Of a stretch of 64,000 nucleotides of DNA, positions 15,297 to 25,897 are shown one piece after another. Where the stretch lies: assembly GCA_027486895.1 (NCBI GenBank), contig JAIXOE010000033.1, positions 1 to 64,000 on the forward strand. Reading direction: 5' to 3'. The notes beneath the pieces are model-generated. The model searched no databases. It was given only the letters and a program-made list of their open reading frames with translations, and had not been told where the DNA came from. The stretch comes from Sphingomonadales bacterium. GTDB taxonomy: Bacteria; Pseudomonadota; Alphaproteobacteria; Sphingomonadales; Sphingomonadaceae. How positions within the stretch are numbered: the stretch's first letter is position 1; every line of letters begins with the position of its first letter. A program made the position numbers and the translations under genes.

Positions 15297-17873
15297 TCAC
15301 ACCTTGAATTTCAAAGCGCCGTCGCCTTCGTCGATCAAAACTGTTGATCCGTCGGGTATTTCCCCGCGCAGCAATTGGTCCGCCAGCGGGTCTTGCAAAT
15401 AGCGCTGGATTGCACGCTTCAGCGGCCGCGCGCCGTAGACTGGATCATAACCCACGCGGCCAAGCCAGGCCTTCGCCTCTTCGGACAGCGCGAGGGTAAT
15501 CTTGCGGTCCTTGAGCAGCTTCTGCACGCGCTGCACCTGAATTTCGACAATCGGCGCCATGTGATCGGCGCCAAGGCGGTGGAACAGGATGACCTCATCG
15601 AGCCGGTTAAGGAATTCGGGACGGAAATGGCCACGCACGATTTCCATGACTTGCGGCTCGACCTCTTTGACATCCTGACCATCCTCAAGTCCCGCGAGAT
15701 ACTGGCTGCCAAGGTTCGACGTTAAGATGATGAGCGTGTTCGAAAAGTCGACGGTGCGGCCTTGGCCATCGGTCAGGCGGCCATCGTCGAGCACCTGAAG
15801 CAGGATGTTGAAGACATCGGAATGCGCTTTTTCGACTTCGTCGAACAACACGACCTGATAGGGCCGACGCCGCACGGCCTCGGTCAGAACGCCGCCCTCT
15901 TCATATCCGACATATCCCGGAGGCGCACCGACCAGTCGCGAAACGCTGTGCTTTTCCATGAATTCAGACATATCGATGCGGACCATCGCATTGTCATCAT
16001 CGAACAGGAATGACGCCAGCGCCTTCGTCAGTTCAGTTTTACCAACGCCCGTTGGGCCAAGGAACAGGAACGAGCCAAGCGGCCTGTTCGGGTCCTGAAG
16101 CCCTGCGCGGCTCCGACGGACCGCCTTGGACACGGCTTCCACGGCATCTTTTTGGCCAATAACGCGCGCGCCAATAAGCTGCTCCATATTCAGCAATTTA
16201 TCTCGCTCGCCCTCAAGCATCTTGTCGACGGGAATGCCGGTCCATCGGCTCACGACGCTGGCGATATCCTGCGCAGTCACTTCCTCGCGCAACATGGCGT
16301 TGCCTGCTGCGCCTTCGGCTTCAGCCAATTGCTTTTCGAGTCCCGGAATGGCCCCATATTGCAGCTCGCCTGCCTTGGCGAGGTCGCCCGAACGTTGCGC
16401 CTGCTCAAGCTCAATGCGCGCGGTATCTAGCTGTTCCTTGATCTTGGCCTCTGCCGAAATCTTGTCTTTTTCCGCTTGCCAGCGCTGCGTGAGTTCGGAC
16501 GATTGCTGCTCCAGATTGGCAAGTTCATTCTCAAGAGCAGCAAGCCGGTCCTTGGATGCCACATCGCTTTCCTTACCAAGCGCCTCACGCTCGATTTTGA
16601 GCTGGATGATACGCCGGTCAAGCGTCTCGATTTCTTCGGGCTTCGACTCCACCTCCATGCGCAACCGCGACGCGGCTTCGTCCATTAGGTCGATGGCTTT
16701 ATCGGGCAGGAAACGGTCGGCAATGTAGCGGTGCGATAAAGTCGCTGCGCTCACCAGCGCGCTGTCGGTAATCCGCACGCCATGGTGCAGCTCATATTTC
16801 TCTTTCAGACCCCGCAGAATTGAAATGGTATCTTCGACAGTGGGCTCGCCGACGAACACGGGTTGAAACCGGCGTTGAAGGGCAGGGTCCTTCTCGACAT
16901 GCTTCTGATATTCATCGAGCGTAGTTGCGCCAATGCAATGCAATTCGCCGCGCGACAATGCTGGCTTGATGAGGTTGGCGGCGTCCATCGCGCCTTCGCC
17001 TTTGCCCGCGCCAACCAGCGTGTGCATTTCATCGATGAACAGGATGATGTCACCTTCGGCCTGCTTCACTTCATCGAGCACGCCCTTTAGCCGCTCTTCG
17101 AATTCGCCGCGATATTTCGCGCCGGCAATCAATGCGCCCATGTCGAGCGAGAGTAACTTACGGTTTTTCAAACTGTCTGGCACGTCGCCATTGGCGATCC
17201 GCAGCGCTAGACCTTCGGCAATCGCGGTTTTGCCGACGCCGGGTTCGCCGATGAGAACAGGGTTATTTTTGGTCCGGCGCGCCAAAATCTGGATCGTGCG
17301 GCGAATTTCCTCGTCGCGCCCAATGACGGGGTCAAGCTTGCCCGCGCGGGCGACCTCAGTCAGGTCACGCGCGAATTTCTTCAGCGCATCATAACGGTCT
17401 TCGGCGCCAGCGGTGTCGGCGGAACGACCACCACGCAGCGCATTAATCGCAGCGTTCAGGCCTTCAGCAGTGACAGCAGCGGCAGCCAAGGCCTTACCGG
17501 CGGATGTGCTCGTTGCCAAAGCAAGCGCAAGCAACAGCCGCTCAACGGTCACGTAGCTGTCACCTGCCTTTTGCGCGACCTGTTCAGCGGAATCGAGAAC
17601 GCGTACGGCGTCATTATCAAGCCCGGGTGTCTGCTGCGCGCCGCCGCCGGAAACCGCAGGAACCTTGGCAAGCGCCGCATCGGTCTCGCGCAATGCAGTC
17701 GCGGCGTCGCCCCCTGCGGCCTTGATGAGACCCGAGGCCATGCCTTGCTCATCCTCAAGCAACGCTTTGAGAAGATGCTCAGGCCCAATGCGCTGATGGC
17801 TCATGCGAATGGCTACGGTCTGCGCGCTTTGCAGAAAACCCTTGGCCCGGTCGGTGAATTTCTCAAGGTTCAT
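15297..17873 (-). CDS. clpB: ATP-dependent disaggregase ClpB
   Basis: The 858-aa Hsp100 chaperone extracts polypeptides from aggregates together with DnaK. It has the N-terminal ClpN repeats, a first AAA+ domain with [15 protein letters not shown] and [12 protein letters not shown], and the long coiled-coil middle domain ([20 protein letters not shown]). The second AAA+ domain has [15 protein letters not shown] and [11 protein letters not shown]. The length is normal and no ClpP-binding loop is expected. The 112 bp upstream probably hold a heat-shock promoter, but I could not identify a clear sigma-32 site. Confidence 0.98.
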   Translation of the reverse strand: MNLEKFTDRAKGFLQSAQTVAIRMSHQRIGPEHLLKALLEDEQGMASGLIKAAGGDAATALRETDAALAKVPAVSGGGAQQTPGLDNDAVRVLDSAEQVAQKAGDSYVTVERLLLALALATSTSAGKALAAAAVTAEGLNAAINALRGGRSADTAGAEDRYDALKKFARDLTEVARAGKLDPVIGRDEEIRRTIQILARRTKNNPVLIGEPGVGKTAIAEGLALRIANGDVPDSLKNRKLLSLDMGALIAGAKYRGEFEERLKGVLDEVKQAEGDIILFIDEMHTLVGAGKGEGAMDAANLIKPALSRGELHCIGATTLDEYQKHVEKDPALQRRFQPVFVGEPTVEDTISILRGLKEKYELHHGVRITDSALVSAATLSHRYIADRFLPDKAIDLMDEAASRLRMEVESKPEEIETLDRRIIQLKIEREALGKESDVASKDRLAALENELANLEQQSSELTQRWQAEKDKISAEAKIKEQLDTARIELEQAQRSGDLAKAGELQYGAIPGLEKQLAEAEGAAGNAMLREEVTAQDIASVVSRWTGIPVDKMLEGERDKLLNMEQLIGARVIGQKDAVEAVSKAVRRSRAGLQDPNRPLGSFLFLGPTGVGKTELTKALASFLFDDDNAMVRIDMSEFMEKHSVSRLVGAPPGYVGYEEGGVLTEAVRRRPYQVVLFDEVEKAHSDVFNILLQVLDDGRLTDGQGRTVDFSNTLIILTSNLGSQYLAGLEDGQDVKEVEPQVMEIVRGHFRPEFLNRLDEVILFHRLGADHMAPIVEIQVQRVQKLLKDRKITLALSEEAKAWLGRVGYDPVYGARPLKRAIQRYLQDPLADQLLRGEIPDGSTVLIDEGDGALKFKV

Positions 17874-17985
17874 GCGCTATTTCCCAGATTGCCGTTGCTG
17901 CCCCTGTGGAAGGCAAACGCAACTCATACTAAGAATGTAGTGCTGCATTTTCGCAACACAAGACGCACTGATGGTCGAGACGCCG

Positions 17986-19119
17986 TTAACTTAAGGCGAC
18001 CAGCTGTTTTGTATCCGCTGCCTCGGAGACCTGCAGAACACCCGCTTCACCGGTTGCGACAAAATGTTCCACGCTGTGCATCATCCGCAAGAATGCGACT
18101 TCTGCCAGATCATGGGGGTTGCCTTCTTCGTCGAAGATGTCGTGGAACCAGGCATCGGCCGGGAAGTCCTTAAGCGGACTGATCCAGTTGGCCCAAGGCA
18201 GATGCGTCTGCGTTTTCCCGCGCACGAGGCCCCAGCAAAACATGCCGATGCGGTGTTTTTGCGCAATGGGCAAAATCGCCTGAAATGTGCTGCCGGCTGG
18301 CCGCGCCATATATTCGGAACACATGATGGGGCGACCATAAACCTCAAGCCACGCCACCCGCTTTGCGAAATCTTCCGAACCACCATAATTGTGGAAGGTG
18401 ATGATGTCAGAATGGTCAATCTGCGCCTGCTGAAGCAGCGTCATTTTGTCGTGATCCGACCAATCGCCAATCCAGATCGCACTGGTCAGCGGTTGAATGG
18501 GATCTGCTGCCCGTGCCCAGCCAAAGGCATCAACCATGAGCGGCCGGACCAGATCTCCCTTGATCCGCCATTCTTCGGCATCGCAAAGGGCAACATCAGG
18601 GCCATTGTCGGGTTCGTTCCAGATGTCCCATGCCAATATGCGCGGGTCGTGTGCAAAACGGCCGACAACACCGCGCACATAAGCTTCCAATCGGGGGCGT
18701 TGCGCCGCGTCAGCAAGCGCCTTCATGCCTGGCGCCTGAACCCAGCCGCTGTTGTGGACGCCGGGACGTGGCGCGCGTTGCGGTCCAAGTGCAGGATCGG
18801 GGTCCCAGCACGAATCGAACAAGACAAACATCGTCCGGATTTTATGGGCATCGGCATGCTGCAAAAATGCCTCGATACGCGCCATGAAGCCCTCGGCATC
18901 CTGAAGCCATAAGAGGTCGTGCAGATATACCCGAACGGCGTTCATGCCGACCGATGCGGCGAGCGCCAGTTCGGTATCAATGGCATGCAAATCAAAGGTT
19001 TCGGCTTGCCACATCTCCAACTGATTGATGGCATAAGAAGGCGCGAAGTTGCATCCGCTTTGCCACGGCAAAGCTGTATACCAAGTGCGTGCGGTCGATG
19101 ACTCCCAAAGTGTTATCAT
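17986..19119 (-). CDS. Putative glycoside hydrolase, clan GH-A (GH5-like)
   Basis: The 377-aa protein has a TIM-barrel glycosidase pattern: NFAPSYAINQLEMWQ near the start, MNAVRVYLHDLLW, ILAWDIWNEPDNG with Glu169 as the likely acid/base, and IMCSEYMARP with Glu269 as the likely nucleophile. A spacing of about 100 residues fits clan GH-A. I see no signal peptide with the chosen start. The ATG at 19119 has AAGGGG about 6 nt upstream; the frame also extends to 19197 without a ribosome-binding site. The substrate is unknown and mannan-, glucan- or xylan-type activities are all possible. It is divergent from the acylase gene. Confidence 0.8.
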   Translation of the reverse strand: MITLWESSTARTWYTALPWQSGCNFAPSYAINQLEMWQAETFDLHAIDTELALAASVGMNAVRVYLHDLLWLQDAEGFMARIEAFLQHADAHKIRTMFVLFDSCWDPDPALGPQRAPRPGVHNSGWVQAPGMKALADAAQRPRLEAYVRGVVGRFAHDPRILAWDIWNEPDNGPDVALCDAEEWRIKGDLVRPLMVDAFGWARAADPIQPLTSAIWIGDWSDHDKMTLLQQAQIDHSDIITFHNYGGSEDFAKRVAWLEVYGRPIMCSEYMARPAGSTFQAILPIAQKHRIGMFCWGLVRGKTQTHLPWANWISPLKDFPADAWFHDIFDEEGNPHDLAEVAFLRMMHSVEHFVATGEAGVLQVSEAADTKQLVALS

Positions 19120-19411
19120 GTGCGCCCCTTGCCGAATTCCCGTTCGGCCAACAGTGTGTAACTGCGTGTGATAAGCCCCGCAAACTATATGGGGCATTAA
19201 TAAGAAGGAATCCCCAAAACACGCATTTCCGCCAAAATGCGACGAAGCGAATGGACGATATCATCGTCGGCTCTGGCAATTGAGCGGTCGAGGGGACGCG
19301 GCGCATCACGTAGATTGCATGGAAGCACTTTCCTTTCGCAAAGACTTGGTTATGCCCTGCGTTCAGGGAAACGGACCGGAATGATAAGGTCTCGTCGCGT
19401 GGGAGAGAATG

Positions 19412-21520
19412 ATGCGTAAATTTTTGTGGGCGTCCTTGGCGCTTGCCGGTGTGGTTGCAGGCGCAGGCGCCTTGTGGGAGCCATTGGCAGCGACGGAATA
19501 TGAAACCGCCAAGCGGACATATGACGCCGAAATCGTTCGGGACGAATATGGCGTGCCGCACATCAATGGCGCGACTGACGCCGACACCGCTTATGGTCTT
19601 GCCTACGCGCATGCCGAAGACGATTTTGCGACCATTGAAGATGTCGTGGCGATGACACGTGGCCGTTATGGGGCGCTTGCCGGCTCGGAGGGTGCAAAGG
19701 TCGATTATGTCATGCATCTGCTGGGCGCGCGGGAGACCGCAGAGAAGCATTATATGGAATTGTCGCCTGAAGTCCGTGCGGTGTGCGAGGCTTATGCCGC
19801 AGGGTTAAACTATTATGCGTCGAAACATCCAGGCGAAGTCAGGCTGTCGAAGCTCTTTCCCGTAACCGGCAAGGACATCGTCACTGGTTTTGTGCTGCGC
19901 GCGCCGTTCTTCTACGGGCTGGACAGCACGATCGCCGCGCTTACGGAAGGCAAGCCTTTGCCCAAGGACAGCGCTGCGCCAATGACACCCATTGGTCGTG
20001 ATCCCGAAATGAATGGCTCCAACGCCTTTGCAGTTTCACCAAAGCGCATGGCCGATGGTAAAACCTGGCTGATCTCCAATTCGCACCAGCCTTATGAAGG
20101 GCAAGTCGCATGGTATGAGGCCGTGACTCATTCAGGTGAGGGGCTGGATATGGCTGGCGCCCTATTCCCGGGATCGCCATTCGTGCTGCTTGGGCACAAT
20201 CGCAATTTGGGTTGGACCAACACCGTCAACCGTCCTGACCTGACCGATGTCTATAAGTTGGTGATGAACGAGGCTGGCGACAAATATCGTTATGACGGCA
20301 AATGGCTGCCACTGACGAAAACGCGCGTGTGGTTGCCTGTGAAAATGGGGCCATTCAACTTGCCCGTGCCGCAGACGGTATATCGGTCTGTCCACGGACC
20401 AGTGCTTAAAAACGACAAGGGCTATTTCGCCATCCGTTATGCCGGCATCGACAGCGTCAAGGCTGTTGAGCAATATTATCGCAACACCAAGGCGAACAAT
20501 TGGGAAGAGTGGACGAAGTCGATGTCGATTGGCGGGATCCCTGCCACCAATTTCATTTATGCCGATAAAACCGGCCGCGTTGCCTATATCTACAACGCGC
20601 TCTTCCCCGATCGTAAGCCCGGATATGATTACACCAAGCAGCTTCCGGGCGACACGTCCGCTGCGATGTGGTCCGGCCCCGTTGGCTTTGACCGCTATCC
20701 CAAGATCGTCGATCCAGCCTCGGGCTTTGTCCAGAACGCAAATAACACGCCATATCTGGCGGCGGGTCCGGGTTCGGAAATGAACCCCGCGGACTATTCG
20801 CCTTATTTGGGTATCGAACGTGGCATGACCAACCGCGGGCTGCGCGCAACCGAGCTGCTGACTGCGGACACGTCGATCACGCCAGAAGAGCTGCTCGCGA
20901 TCAAAATGGACATGATATACAGCAAGCAGAGCTGGGTCGGGCCATGGATGGCGTCCTTTGCGGCGTTGGACCTGAAAGACGCACCCGAGCTCGCCAAGGC
21001 CCAAAAGCTGCTGGCCAGCTGGGATTGGTCAAGCGACGGGAAGGGCGATGCCGATGCATTTGCCGAGCGTATCATTCGCTTTGGCGCACGTCCGAACTGG
21101 CGCGGTGACCCGATGCCCGATGCCCGCAAAACGCTGCAGGAAGCCGTCGATGAATTCACCAAACGCTTTGGCAGAATTGACCCGCAGCTTGGCGATATTC
21201 AGCGGCTGCGGCGTGGCAATGTTGACTTGCCGATGCTTGGCGGAAGTGATGCGCTGCGCGCGACCACGATGTGGGATGCTGACCAAGCCGATGGCAAGGT
21301 CCGCGTCCGGCATGGCGATAGCTACATCATGCTCATCCGTTGGGACAAAAATGGCGGCGTCGTATCAGAGTCTATCCAGCCTTATGGTGCGGCAACCACT
21401 CGGCCCGAATCGCCACATTATACGGACCAGATGAAGCTGTTTGTCGCTGGCAAATATAAGCCGGTTCATTTCGAATGGGCCGACGCTGTAAAGCACGCAA
21501 AGCGCCGTTATCGGCCCTGA
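19412..21520 (+). CDS. Penicillin acylase family (Ntn-hydrolase) protein
   Basis: The 702-aa precursor has a signal peptide (SLALAGVVAGAGALWE region) and the layout of penicillin/acylhomoserine-lactone acylases. A small subunit contains DEYGVPHINGATDADTAYGL. The autocleavage site is NGSNAFAVS, giving Ser203 as the new N-terminal nucleophile, and a large subunit carries LLGHNRNLGWTNTVNRPD. It should hydrolyse an amide in an acylated substrate in the periplasm. Beta-lactam, AHL or other N-acyl substrates cannot be told apart. The ATG at 19412 is 6 nt after GGAG; 19409 is one codon earlier. The M16 peptidase gene follows after 93 bp. Confidence 0.92.
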   Translation: MRKFLWASLALAGVVAGAGALWEPLAATEYETAKRTYDAEIVRDEYGVPHINGATDADTAYGLAYAHAEDDFATIEDVVAMTRGRYGALAGSEGAKVDYVMHLLGARETAEKHYMELSPEVRAVCEAYAAGLNYYASKHPGEVRLSKLFPVTGKDIVTGFVLRAPFFYGLDSTIAALTEGKPLPKDSAAPMTPIGRDPEMNGSNAFAVSPKRMADGKTWLISNSHQPYEGQVAWYEAVTHSGEGLDMAGALFPGSPFVLLGHNRNLGWTNTVNRPDLTDVYKLVMNEAGDKYRYDGKWLPLTKTRVWLPVKMGPFNLPVPQTVYRSVHGPVLKNDKGYFAIRYAGIDSVKAVEQYYRNTKANNWEEWTKSMSIGGIPATNFIYADKTGRVAYIYNALFPDRKPGYDYTKQLPGDTSAAMWSGPVGFDRYPKIVDPASGFVQNANNTPYLAAGPGSEMNPADYSPYLGIERGMTNRGLRATELLTADTSITPEELLAIKMDMIYSKQSWVGPWMASFAALDLKDAPELAKAQKLLASWDWSSDGKGDADAFAERIIRFGARPNWRGDPMPDARKTLQEAVDEFTKRFGRIDPQLGDIQRLRRGNVDLPMLGGSDALRATTMWDADQADGKVRVRHGDSYIMLIRWDKNGGVVSESIQPYGAATTRPESPHYTDQMKLFVAGKYKPVHFEWADAVKHAKRRYRP

Positions 21521-21613
21521 ACGGCGTTTGTCGAAAAGTTCAGGCCGCAAGATTGTGTTTGTCCGGTTCGCCGCTATTTCTGGCGGCAGTAAAATTAGCT
21601 TTGGGAGCATATC

Positions 21614-24430
21614 ATGATGCGTAAATTGACCCTCGCGCTACTCGGCGCAACGATGCTTGTCTCGCCAGCGCTCGCCGCTGACCCCGCGCCAGTTCCGGCA
21701 TCGGCTCTGGTCAAGGAAATCAATATCCCGCATCAGCAATTCACGCTGAAAAACGGACTGCGCGTGATTGTCCATACTGACCGCAAGGCCCCGGTAGTCG
21801 CGGTATCGATCTGGTATGACATTGGCTCGAAGCATGAACCCAAAGGCAAAACAGGCTTTGCCCATCTGTTCGAGCATTTGATGTTCAATGGTTCGGAAAA
21901 CGCGCCTGGCGATTTCTTCCAGCCGCTGCAAAATATGGGCGCGACCGATTATAACGGCACCACATGGTTCGACCGCACCAATTATTTCCAGACTGTACCA
22001 ACAAGCGCGCTCGACCGGATGTTGTACCTTGAATCTGACCGGATGGGCTATTTGCTCGGCGCGGTGACTCAAGAGAATCTCACCAACCAGATCGGCGTGG
22101 TCCAGAACGAAAAGCGGCAGGGCGACACACAGCCATATGGTCTGGTCGAATATGCACAGATCAAGGGCATGGTTCCTGAAGATCATCCCTATGGCCATTC
22201 GACAATTGGCTCGATGGCCGATCTCGATAGCGCGAGCATGGAAGACGTCCGTGCCTGGTTCCGTCAGCATTATGGCCCGAACAATGCCGTTCTGGTGCTT
22301 GCAGGCGATATTGACGTGCCGACCGCAAGAAAGCTGGTCGAGAAAAATTTCGGTGCGATCAAGGCTGGACCCAAGCAAAAGCCACTCAAGGTAGACGTGC
22401 CGACACTGGCCGCAGCTAAATCCGAAGTGATGAAGGACAAGGTCGCAACCACGCGCATTTACCGCAACTGGACGGTTCCCGGTATCGACAGCGCAGATTC
22501 AGTGCCGCTTGAGGTTGGCGCATCTGTTTTGGGCGGTCTTGCGAGTTCGCGGCTGGACAATATTCTGGTTCGCCAAGAAAAGCTCGCGGTGAATGTGTCT
22601 GCTGGATATCAGGGCTTTGCCCAACTGGGTGGGATCGAGATTACCGCTGACGTGAAGCCAGGTGTTGATCCGGCCACTGTTGCAAAGCGTCTTGATGAAA
22701 TCATCGCTGACTTTGTCAAAACCGGCCCGACGGCCGATGAGGTGCAGCGCGTCCAAATGCGTACGGTTTCAAGCCGGCTTGCCGGACTGGAACAGGTCGG
22801 CGGTTTTGGCGGCAAGGCAGTCGCTTTGGCCGAAGGCGCACTGTACCGGGGCGACAGCAATTTCTATAAGAAGCAGCTTGATGAACTCGCTACGGTGACC
22901 CCCGCGCGCGTGACATCAGCAATGGGCCGTTGGCTGAACCGTCCGGTTTATGCACTAACCGTCGAACCTGGCGAGCGCGCAGCTTATGAAGAAGCCAAAG
23001 CACCTGCGACGCCGAAAGTCGCTGCGCCGATTGCCACAGTAAAGCGTTCGCCCGCGCCAGAACTCGGCACGATTTCCGATCTCGCATTTCCAAAGGTGGA
23101 GCGCACGAAGCTGTCGAACGGCATCGAGATCGTCTACGCGCAACGCAACGCCGTGCCGTTGACGCAGGTTGCGCTGAGCTTCGACGCAGGCAATACCGCC
23201 GATCCGCGCGACAAGTCGGGGACTCAGTCGCTGATGCTCGCATTGCTCGACGAAGGTGCGGCGGGCATGAATTCCACGCAAATCGCAGAAGCACAAGAGC
23301 GGCTGGGCGCAAGCATCGGCACCAGCGCGAGCATGGACCGGACAAATGTCAGCGTGACATCATTGTCCGCCAATCTGGCGCCGTCTTTGAAACTGTTTTC
23401 GGACATCGTGCTGCGCCCGGATTTCGCACCGGCTGAAGTCGAACGGCTACGTGGTCAGCAACTGGCGCGTATCCAGTCTGAACTAACCAGTCCGCAAGGC
23501 ATCGCCTTCCGCACATTGCCGCCAATTTTGTTCGGCAAGGAACATCCATACGGCATCTCCTTCACCGGAACCGGCGATGTTGCAACCGTCGGCAAAGTGT
23601 CGCGCAGTGAGATTCTCGATTTCCACCACAAATGGTTTCGTCCGGAAAAGGCGACTTTCTTCGTCGTCAGCGACAAGCCACTCGCGGACATCAAGGGTGC
23701 ACTGGAAGGCAGCTTTGGCAGTTGGTCCGCAACCGGCCCTGCTGGTGTCAAGGACATGTCAGCGACGCCTGCTGCTGCCAATCCGCGCATCATCTTGATC
23801 AATCGCCCAGGTTCGCCGCAATCGCTCATTTTGGGTGGCCAAGTTCTCGCGACCAAGGGTACTGCCGATCTTGAGACCGCGATTACCGCAAATGAAGCGT
23901 TAGGGGCAGGGTTCCTGTCACGCATCAACATGGATCTGCGGGAAACCAAGGGTTGGTCCTATGGCGTGCGCGGCAGCATAAACCGCGTCGAAGGCGATGT
24001 TCCTTACATCATCTCCGCCCCCGTTCAGGCGGACAAGACCGGTGAATCGATCGCTGCGCTGATGAGCAACTATAAGGCGTTTTTGACCGACAAGGGCATC
24101 ACTACCGAGGAACGTGACCGGATCATCGGCGGCAATATCCGCGAGCTTCCAGGCAGTTTCGAAACTTCGGGTGACGTGCTTGGTGCAATGCAGCGCAATG
24201 CCTTGTTCAAACGCGCTGATGATTATTACGCGACGGTGGCGAGCGAATATCGCGGCATGACTCAGGAAAAGCTCGACGCTTCGGTGCGTGCGCTGGTCAA
24301 TCCCGACAAGTTCACCTGGGTTGTTGTCGGCGATGCTGCGAAGGTAAAGCCACAGCTCGACGCACTTGGATTGCCAATTGAAATGGTGACCGAAGCTGCT
24401 AACACCACTGCAAGTAAAACAACCAAGTAA
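21614..24430 (+). CDS. Tandem-domain M16 family zinc metallopeptidase
   Basis: The 938-aa exported protein (signal peptide MRKLTLALLGATMLVSPALAA) has two M16 halves. The first has the inverted zinc motif HLFEH at 84-88 and the downstream segment with the third ligand (residues about 160-170). The second half, starting near KLSNGIEIVYAQRNAVPLTQ, lacks HxxEH and is the inactive partner domain, as in pitrilysin-type enzymes. It should degrade peptides in the periplasm. A GGAG lies 6 nt before the ATG. The small 99-aa gene follows after 11 bp with its own strong ribosome-binding site. Confidence 0.95.
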   Translation: MMRKLTLALLGATMLVSPALAADPAPVPASALVKEINIPHQQFTLKNGLRVIVHTDRKAPVVAVSIWYDIGSKHEPKGKTGFAHLFEHLMFNGSENAPGDFFQPLQNMGATDYNGTTWFDRTNYFQTVPTSALDRMLYLESDRMGYLLGAVTQENLTNQIGVVQNEKRQGDTQPYGLVEYAQIKGMVPEDHPYGHSTIGSMADLDSASMEDVRAWFRQHYGPNNAVLVLAGDIDVPTARKLVEKNFGAIKAGPKQKPLKVDVPTLAAAKSEVMKDKVATTRIYRNWTVPGIDSADSVPLEVGASVLGGLASSRLDNILVRQEKLAVNVSAGYQGFAQLGGIEITADVKPGVDPATVAKRLDEIIADFVKTGPTADEVQRVQMRTVSSRLAGLEQVGGFGGKAVALAEGALYRGDSNFYKKQLDELATVTPARVTSAMGRWLNRPVYALTVEPGERAAYEEAKAPATPKVAAPIATVKRSPAPELGTISDLAFPKVERTKLSNGIEIVYAQRNAVPLTQVALSFDAGNTADPRDKSGTQSLMLALLDEGAAGMNSTQIAEAQERLGASIGTSASMDRTNVSVTSLSANLAPSLKLFSDIVLRPDFAPAEVERLRGQQLARIQSELTSPQGIAFRTLPPILFGKEHPYGISFTGTGDVATVGKVSRSEILDFHHKWFRPEKATFFVVSDKPLADIKGALEGSFGSWSATGPAGVKDMSATPAAANPRIILINRPGSPQSLILGGQVLATKGTADLETAITANEALGAGFLSRINMDLRETKGWSYGVRGSINRVEGDVPYIISAPVQADKTGESIAALMSNYKAFLTDKGITTEERDRIIGGNIRELPGSFETSGDVLGAMQRNALFKRADDYYATVASEYRGMTQEKLDASVRALVNPDKFTWVVVGDAAKVKPQLDALGLPIEMVTEAANTTASKTTK

Positions 24431-24441
24431 GGAGCAAGAAC

Positions 24442-24741
24442 ATGGCAGCAGTTGATGGTGACTGGGACGTAACAATCAAGAGCCCAATGGGTGACCAAAA
24501 GGCCGTTTTGACCGTCAACAGCGACGGCGGCAGCTTTTCCGGACAAATGTCCGGCGGCCTTGGTTCGATGGACATTGCCAATGGCACCGTCGATGGCGAT
24601 ACGCTGAGCTGGGGCATGGACATCACTGTTCCAATGCCAATGCATCTGGATGCAACTGCAACCGTGTCGGGCGATGCCATGACCGGCGAAGTAAAGGCTG
24701 GCGCCTTTGGTTCGATGGGCCTTTCGGGCACACGCAAGTAA
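24442..24741 (+). CDS. Small hypothetical beta-rich protein
   Basis: The 99-aa protein has no signal peptide and no recognised domain. It consists of short strand-like repeats ending in Gly or Asp (DGDWDVTIKSPMGDQKAVL, GSFSGQMSGGLGSMD, ATATVSGDAMTGEVKAG), suggesting a small beta-barrel or lipocalin-like fold. AAGGAG precedes the ATG by 7 nt. It directly follows the M16 peptidase gene and is followed by a terminator, so it is probably the last gene of that transcript. Confidence 0.75.
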   Translation: MAAVDGDWDVTIKSPMGDQKAVLTVNSDGGSFSGQMSGGLGSMDIANGTVDGDTLSWGMDITVPMPMHLDATATVSGDAMTGEVKAGAFGSMGLSGTRK

Positions 24742-24784
24742 GCAACATTCCGGGCGTGTTTTTCGTGCCCTAAATTGAAACAAT

Positions 24785-24820
24785 AGGCCGTCTGCCCCAA
24801 GGGGTGGGCGGCCTTGTTCT
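24785..24820 (+). terminator. Intrinsic terminator after the M16/small-protein unit
   Basis: A 14-bp stem (24785-24798 with 24801-24814, with several G-U pairs) and a tight 2-nt interval are followed by TTGTTCTATT. Confidence 0.7.
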
Positions 24821-24892
24821 ATTGTGGCTGAGTGCTAATGTGTTGATAGACGGCTTTTCTCCCGAATCGCTCAACACCGCTGGAGCCATGGC

Positions 24893-25453
24893 ATGAACCA
24901 GATTGCATCCGCATCGCAGCTTCGCATGTCGTTATTGCGTTGGGCATTGTTTGTCATTCCTGCGGTCATGCTGCTCGGATTTTTGTCAGGTTCTGTTTCC
25001 GGGTCGACGGCAGAGAACGCATGGTATCAAACATTGATTAAACCAGACATTCAGCCACCTGGCTGGGTGTTCGGTGTTGTCTGGCCAACATTGTATTTTC
25101 TGATGGGGTTGGCATTTGCCATGGTGCTTCACGCGCGCGGCGCGCGGCATCGTAATTTGGCGATCAGCCTATTCCTTTTACAATTTGCGATTAACCTGAC
25201 GTGGTCGCCGATATTTTTTGGACAGCATAAAGTAACAACCGCATTCTTTATAATTTTGGCGATGCTCGCCGTGGCAATTGCGACAACCTTCGCATTTGCG
25301 CGGGTTCGCAAGGCCGCCGCATGGCTGATGGTGCCTTATCTGGTGTGGATCAGCTTTGCATCGATACTGAATTTTCAGATCGACCAGTTGAATCCGGATG
25401 CAGAAAGCCTTTACGTTCCGGCTGCGAGTTCCCAGATAGGCAATGGCGGTTAA
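24893..25453 (+). CDS. tspO: TspO/MBR family membrane protein
   Basis: The 186-aa protein has five hydrophobic helices and the TspO landmarks WYQTLIKPDIQPPGWVFG, VVWPTLYFLMGLA, NLTWSPIFFGQHK and PYLVWISFASILNF. TspO proteins bind porphyrins and tetrapyrrole intermediates in the outer or inner membrane; in Rhodobacter TspO controls photosynthesis genes. The N-terminal extension (about 15 residues) is polar. GGAG lies 7 nt before the ATG. The ubiK-like gene follows after 27 bp on the same strand. Confidence 0.94.
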   Translation: MNQIASASQLRMSLLRWALFVIPAVMLLGFLSGSVSGSTAENAWYQTLIKPDIQPPGWVFGVVWPTLYFLMGLAFAMVLHARGARHRNLAISLFLLQFAINLTWSPIFFGQHKVTTAFFIILAMLAVAIATTFAFARVRKAAAWLMVPYLVWISFASILNFQIDQLNPDAESLYVPAASSQIGNGG

Positions 25454-25480
25454 TCCCCCGACCGCAATGGAGTGAATGAC

Positions 25481-25768
25481 ATGCAAAGCGAAAAGCGCAT
25501 TTTTGATGATTTGGCCAAGGTATTGAACGGCGTGGCTGGAACTGTCGCTGGCATGGGCCGCGAAGCCGAAGCCAGCATGCGCGAACGCGCCCGCGAATGG
25601 GCTGGCGGCCTTGACCTTGTCAGTCGCGAAGAATTCGACGCCGTGAAAACGCTCGCGGCGAATGCCCGCGCCGAAGCTGATGCGCTTGGTAAGCGGGTTG
25701 CTGCGTTGGAAGCCGCGCTTCAGGCGAAAGGCGGCGCTGCGCCAGCAAAGGCCAAGCCTTCCAAATAA
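25481..25768 (+). CDS. ubiK: UbiK family (BMFP) ubiquinone accessory factor
   Basis: The 95-aa protein is a helical membrane-fusogenic type protein. It has an amphipathic N-terminus RIFDDLAKVLNGVAGTVAGM, a middle EFDAVKTLAANARAEADAL, and a coiled coil RVAALEAAL, with a basic Ala/Pro/Lys tail. UbiK (YqiC) promotes aerobic ubiquinone synthesis by binding UbiJ. The ATG at 25481 is 8 nt after GGAG; a GTG at 25472 lies inside that ribosome-binding sequence and is less likely. Confidence 0.85.
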   Translation: MQSEKRIFDDLAKVLNGVAGTVAGMGREAEASMRERAREWAGGLDLVSREEFDAVKTLAANARAEADALGKRVAALEAALQAKGGAAPAKAKPSK

Positions 25769-25897
25769 GTCCATAATCAGTCCGATTTGAACTTTTCCAC
25801 AGTCGGCCCACAAGCTTGTGTTGCGCATCGCCGCAAGCCCCTTGCGTGCGAGTCAGTCAAGGGGCAGACTCCACGCAACACGACAGGCACCATCAAT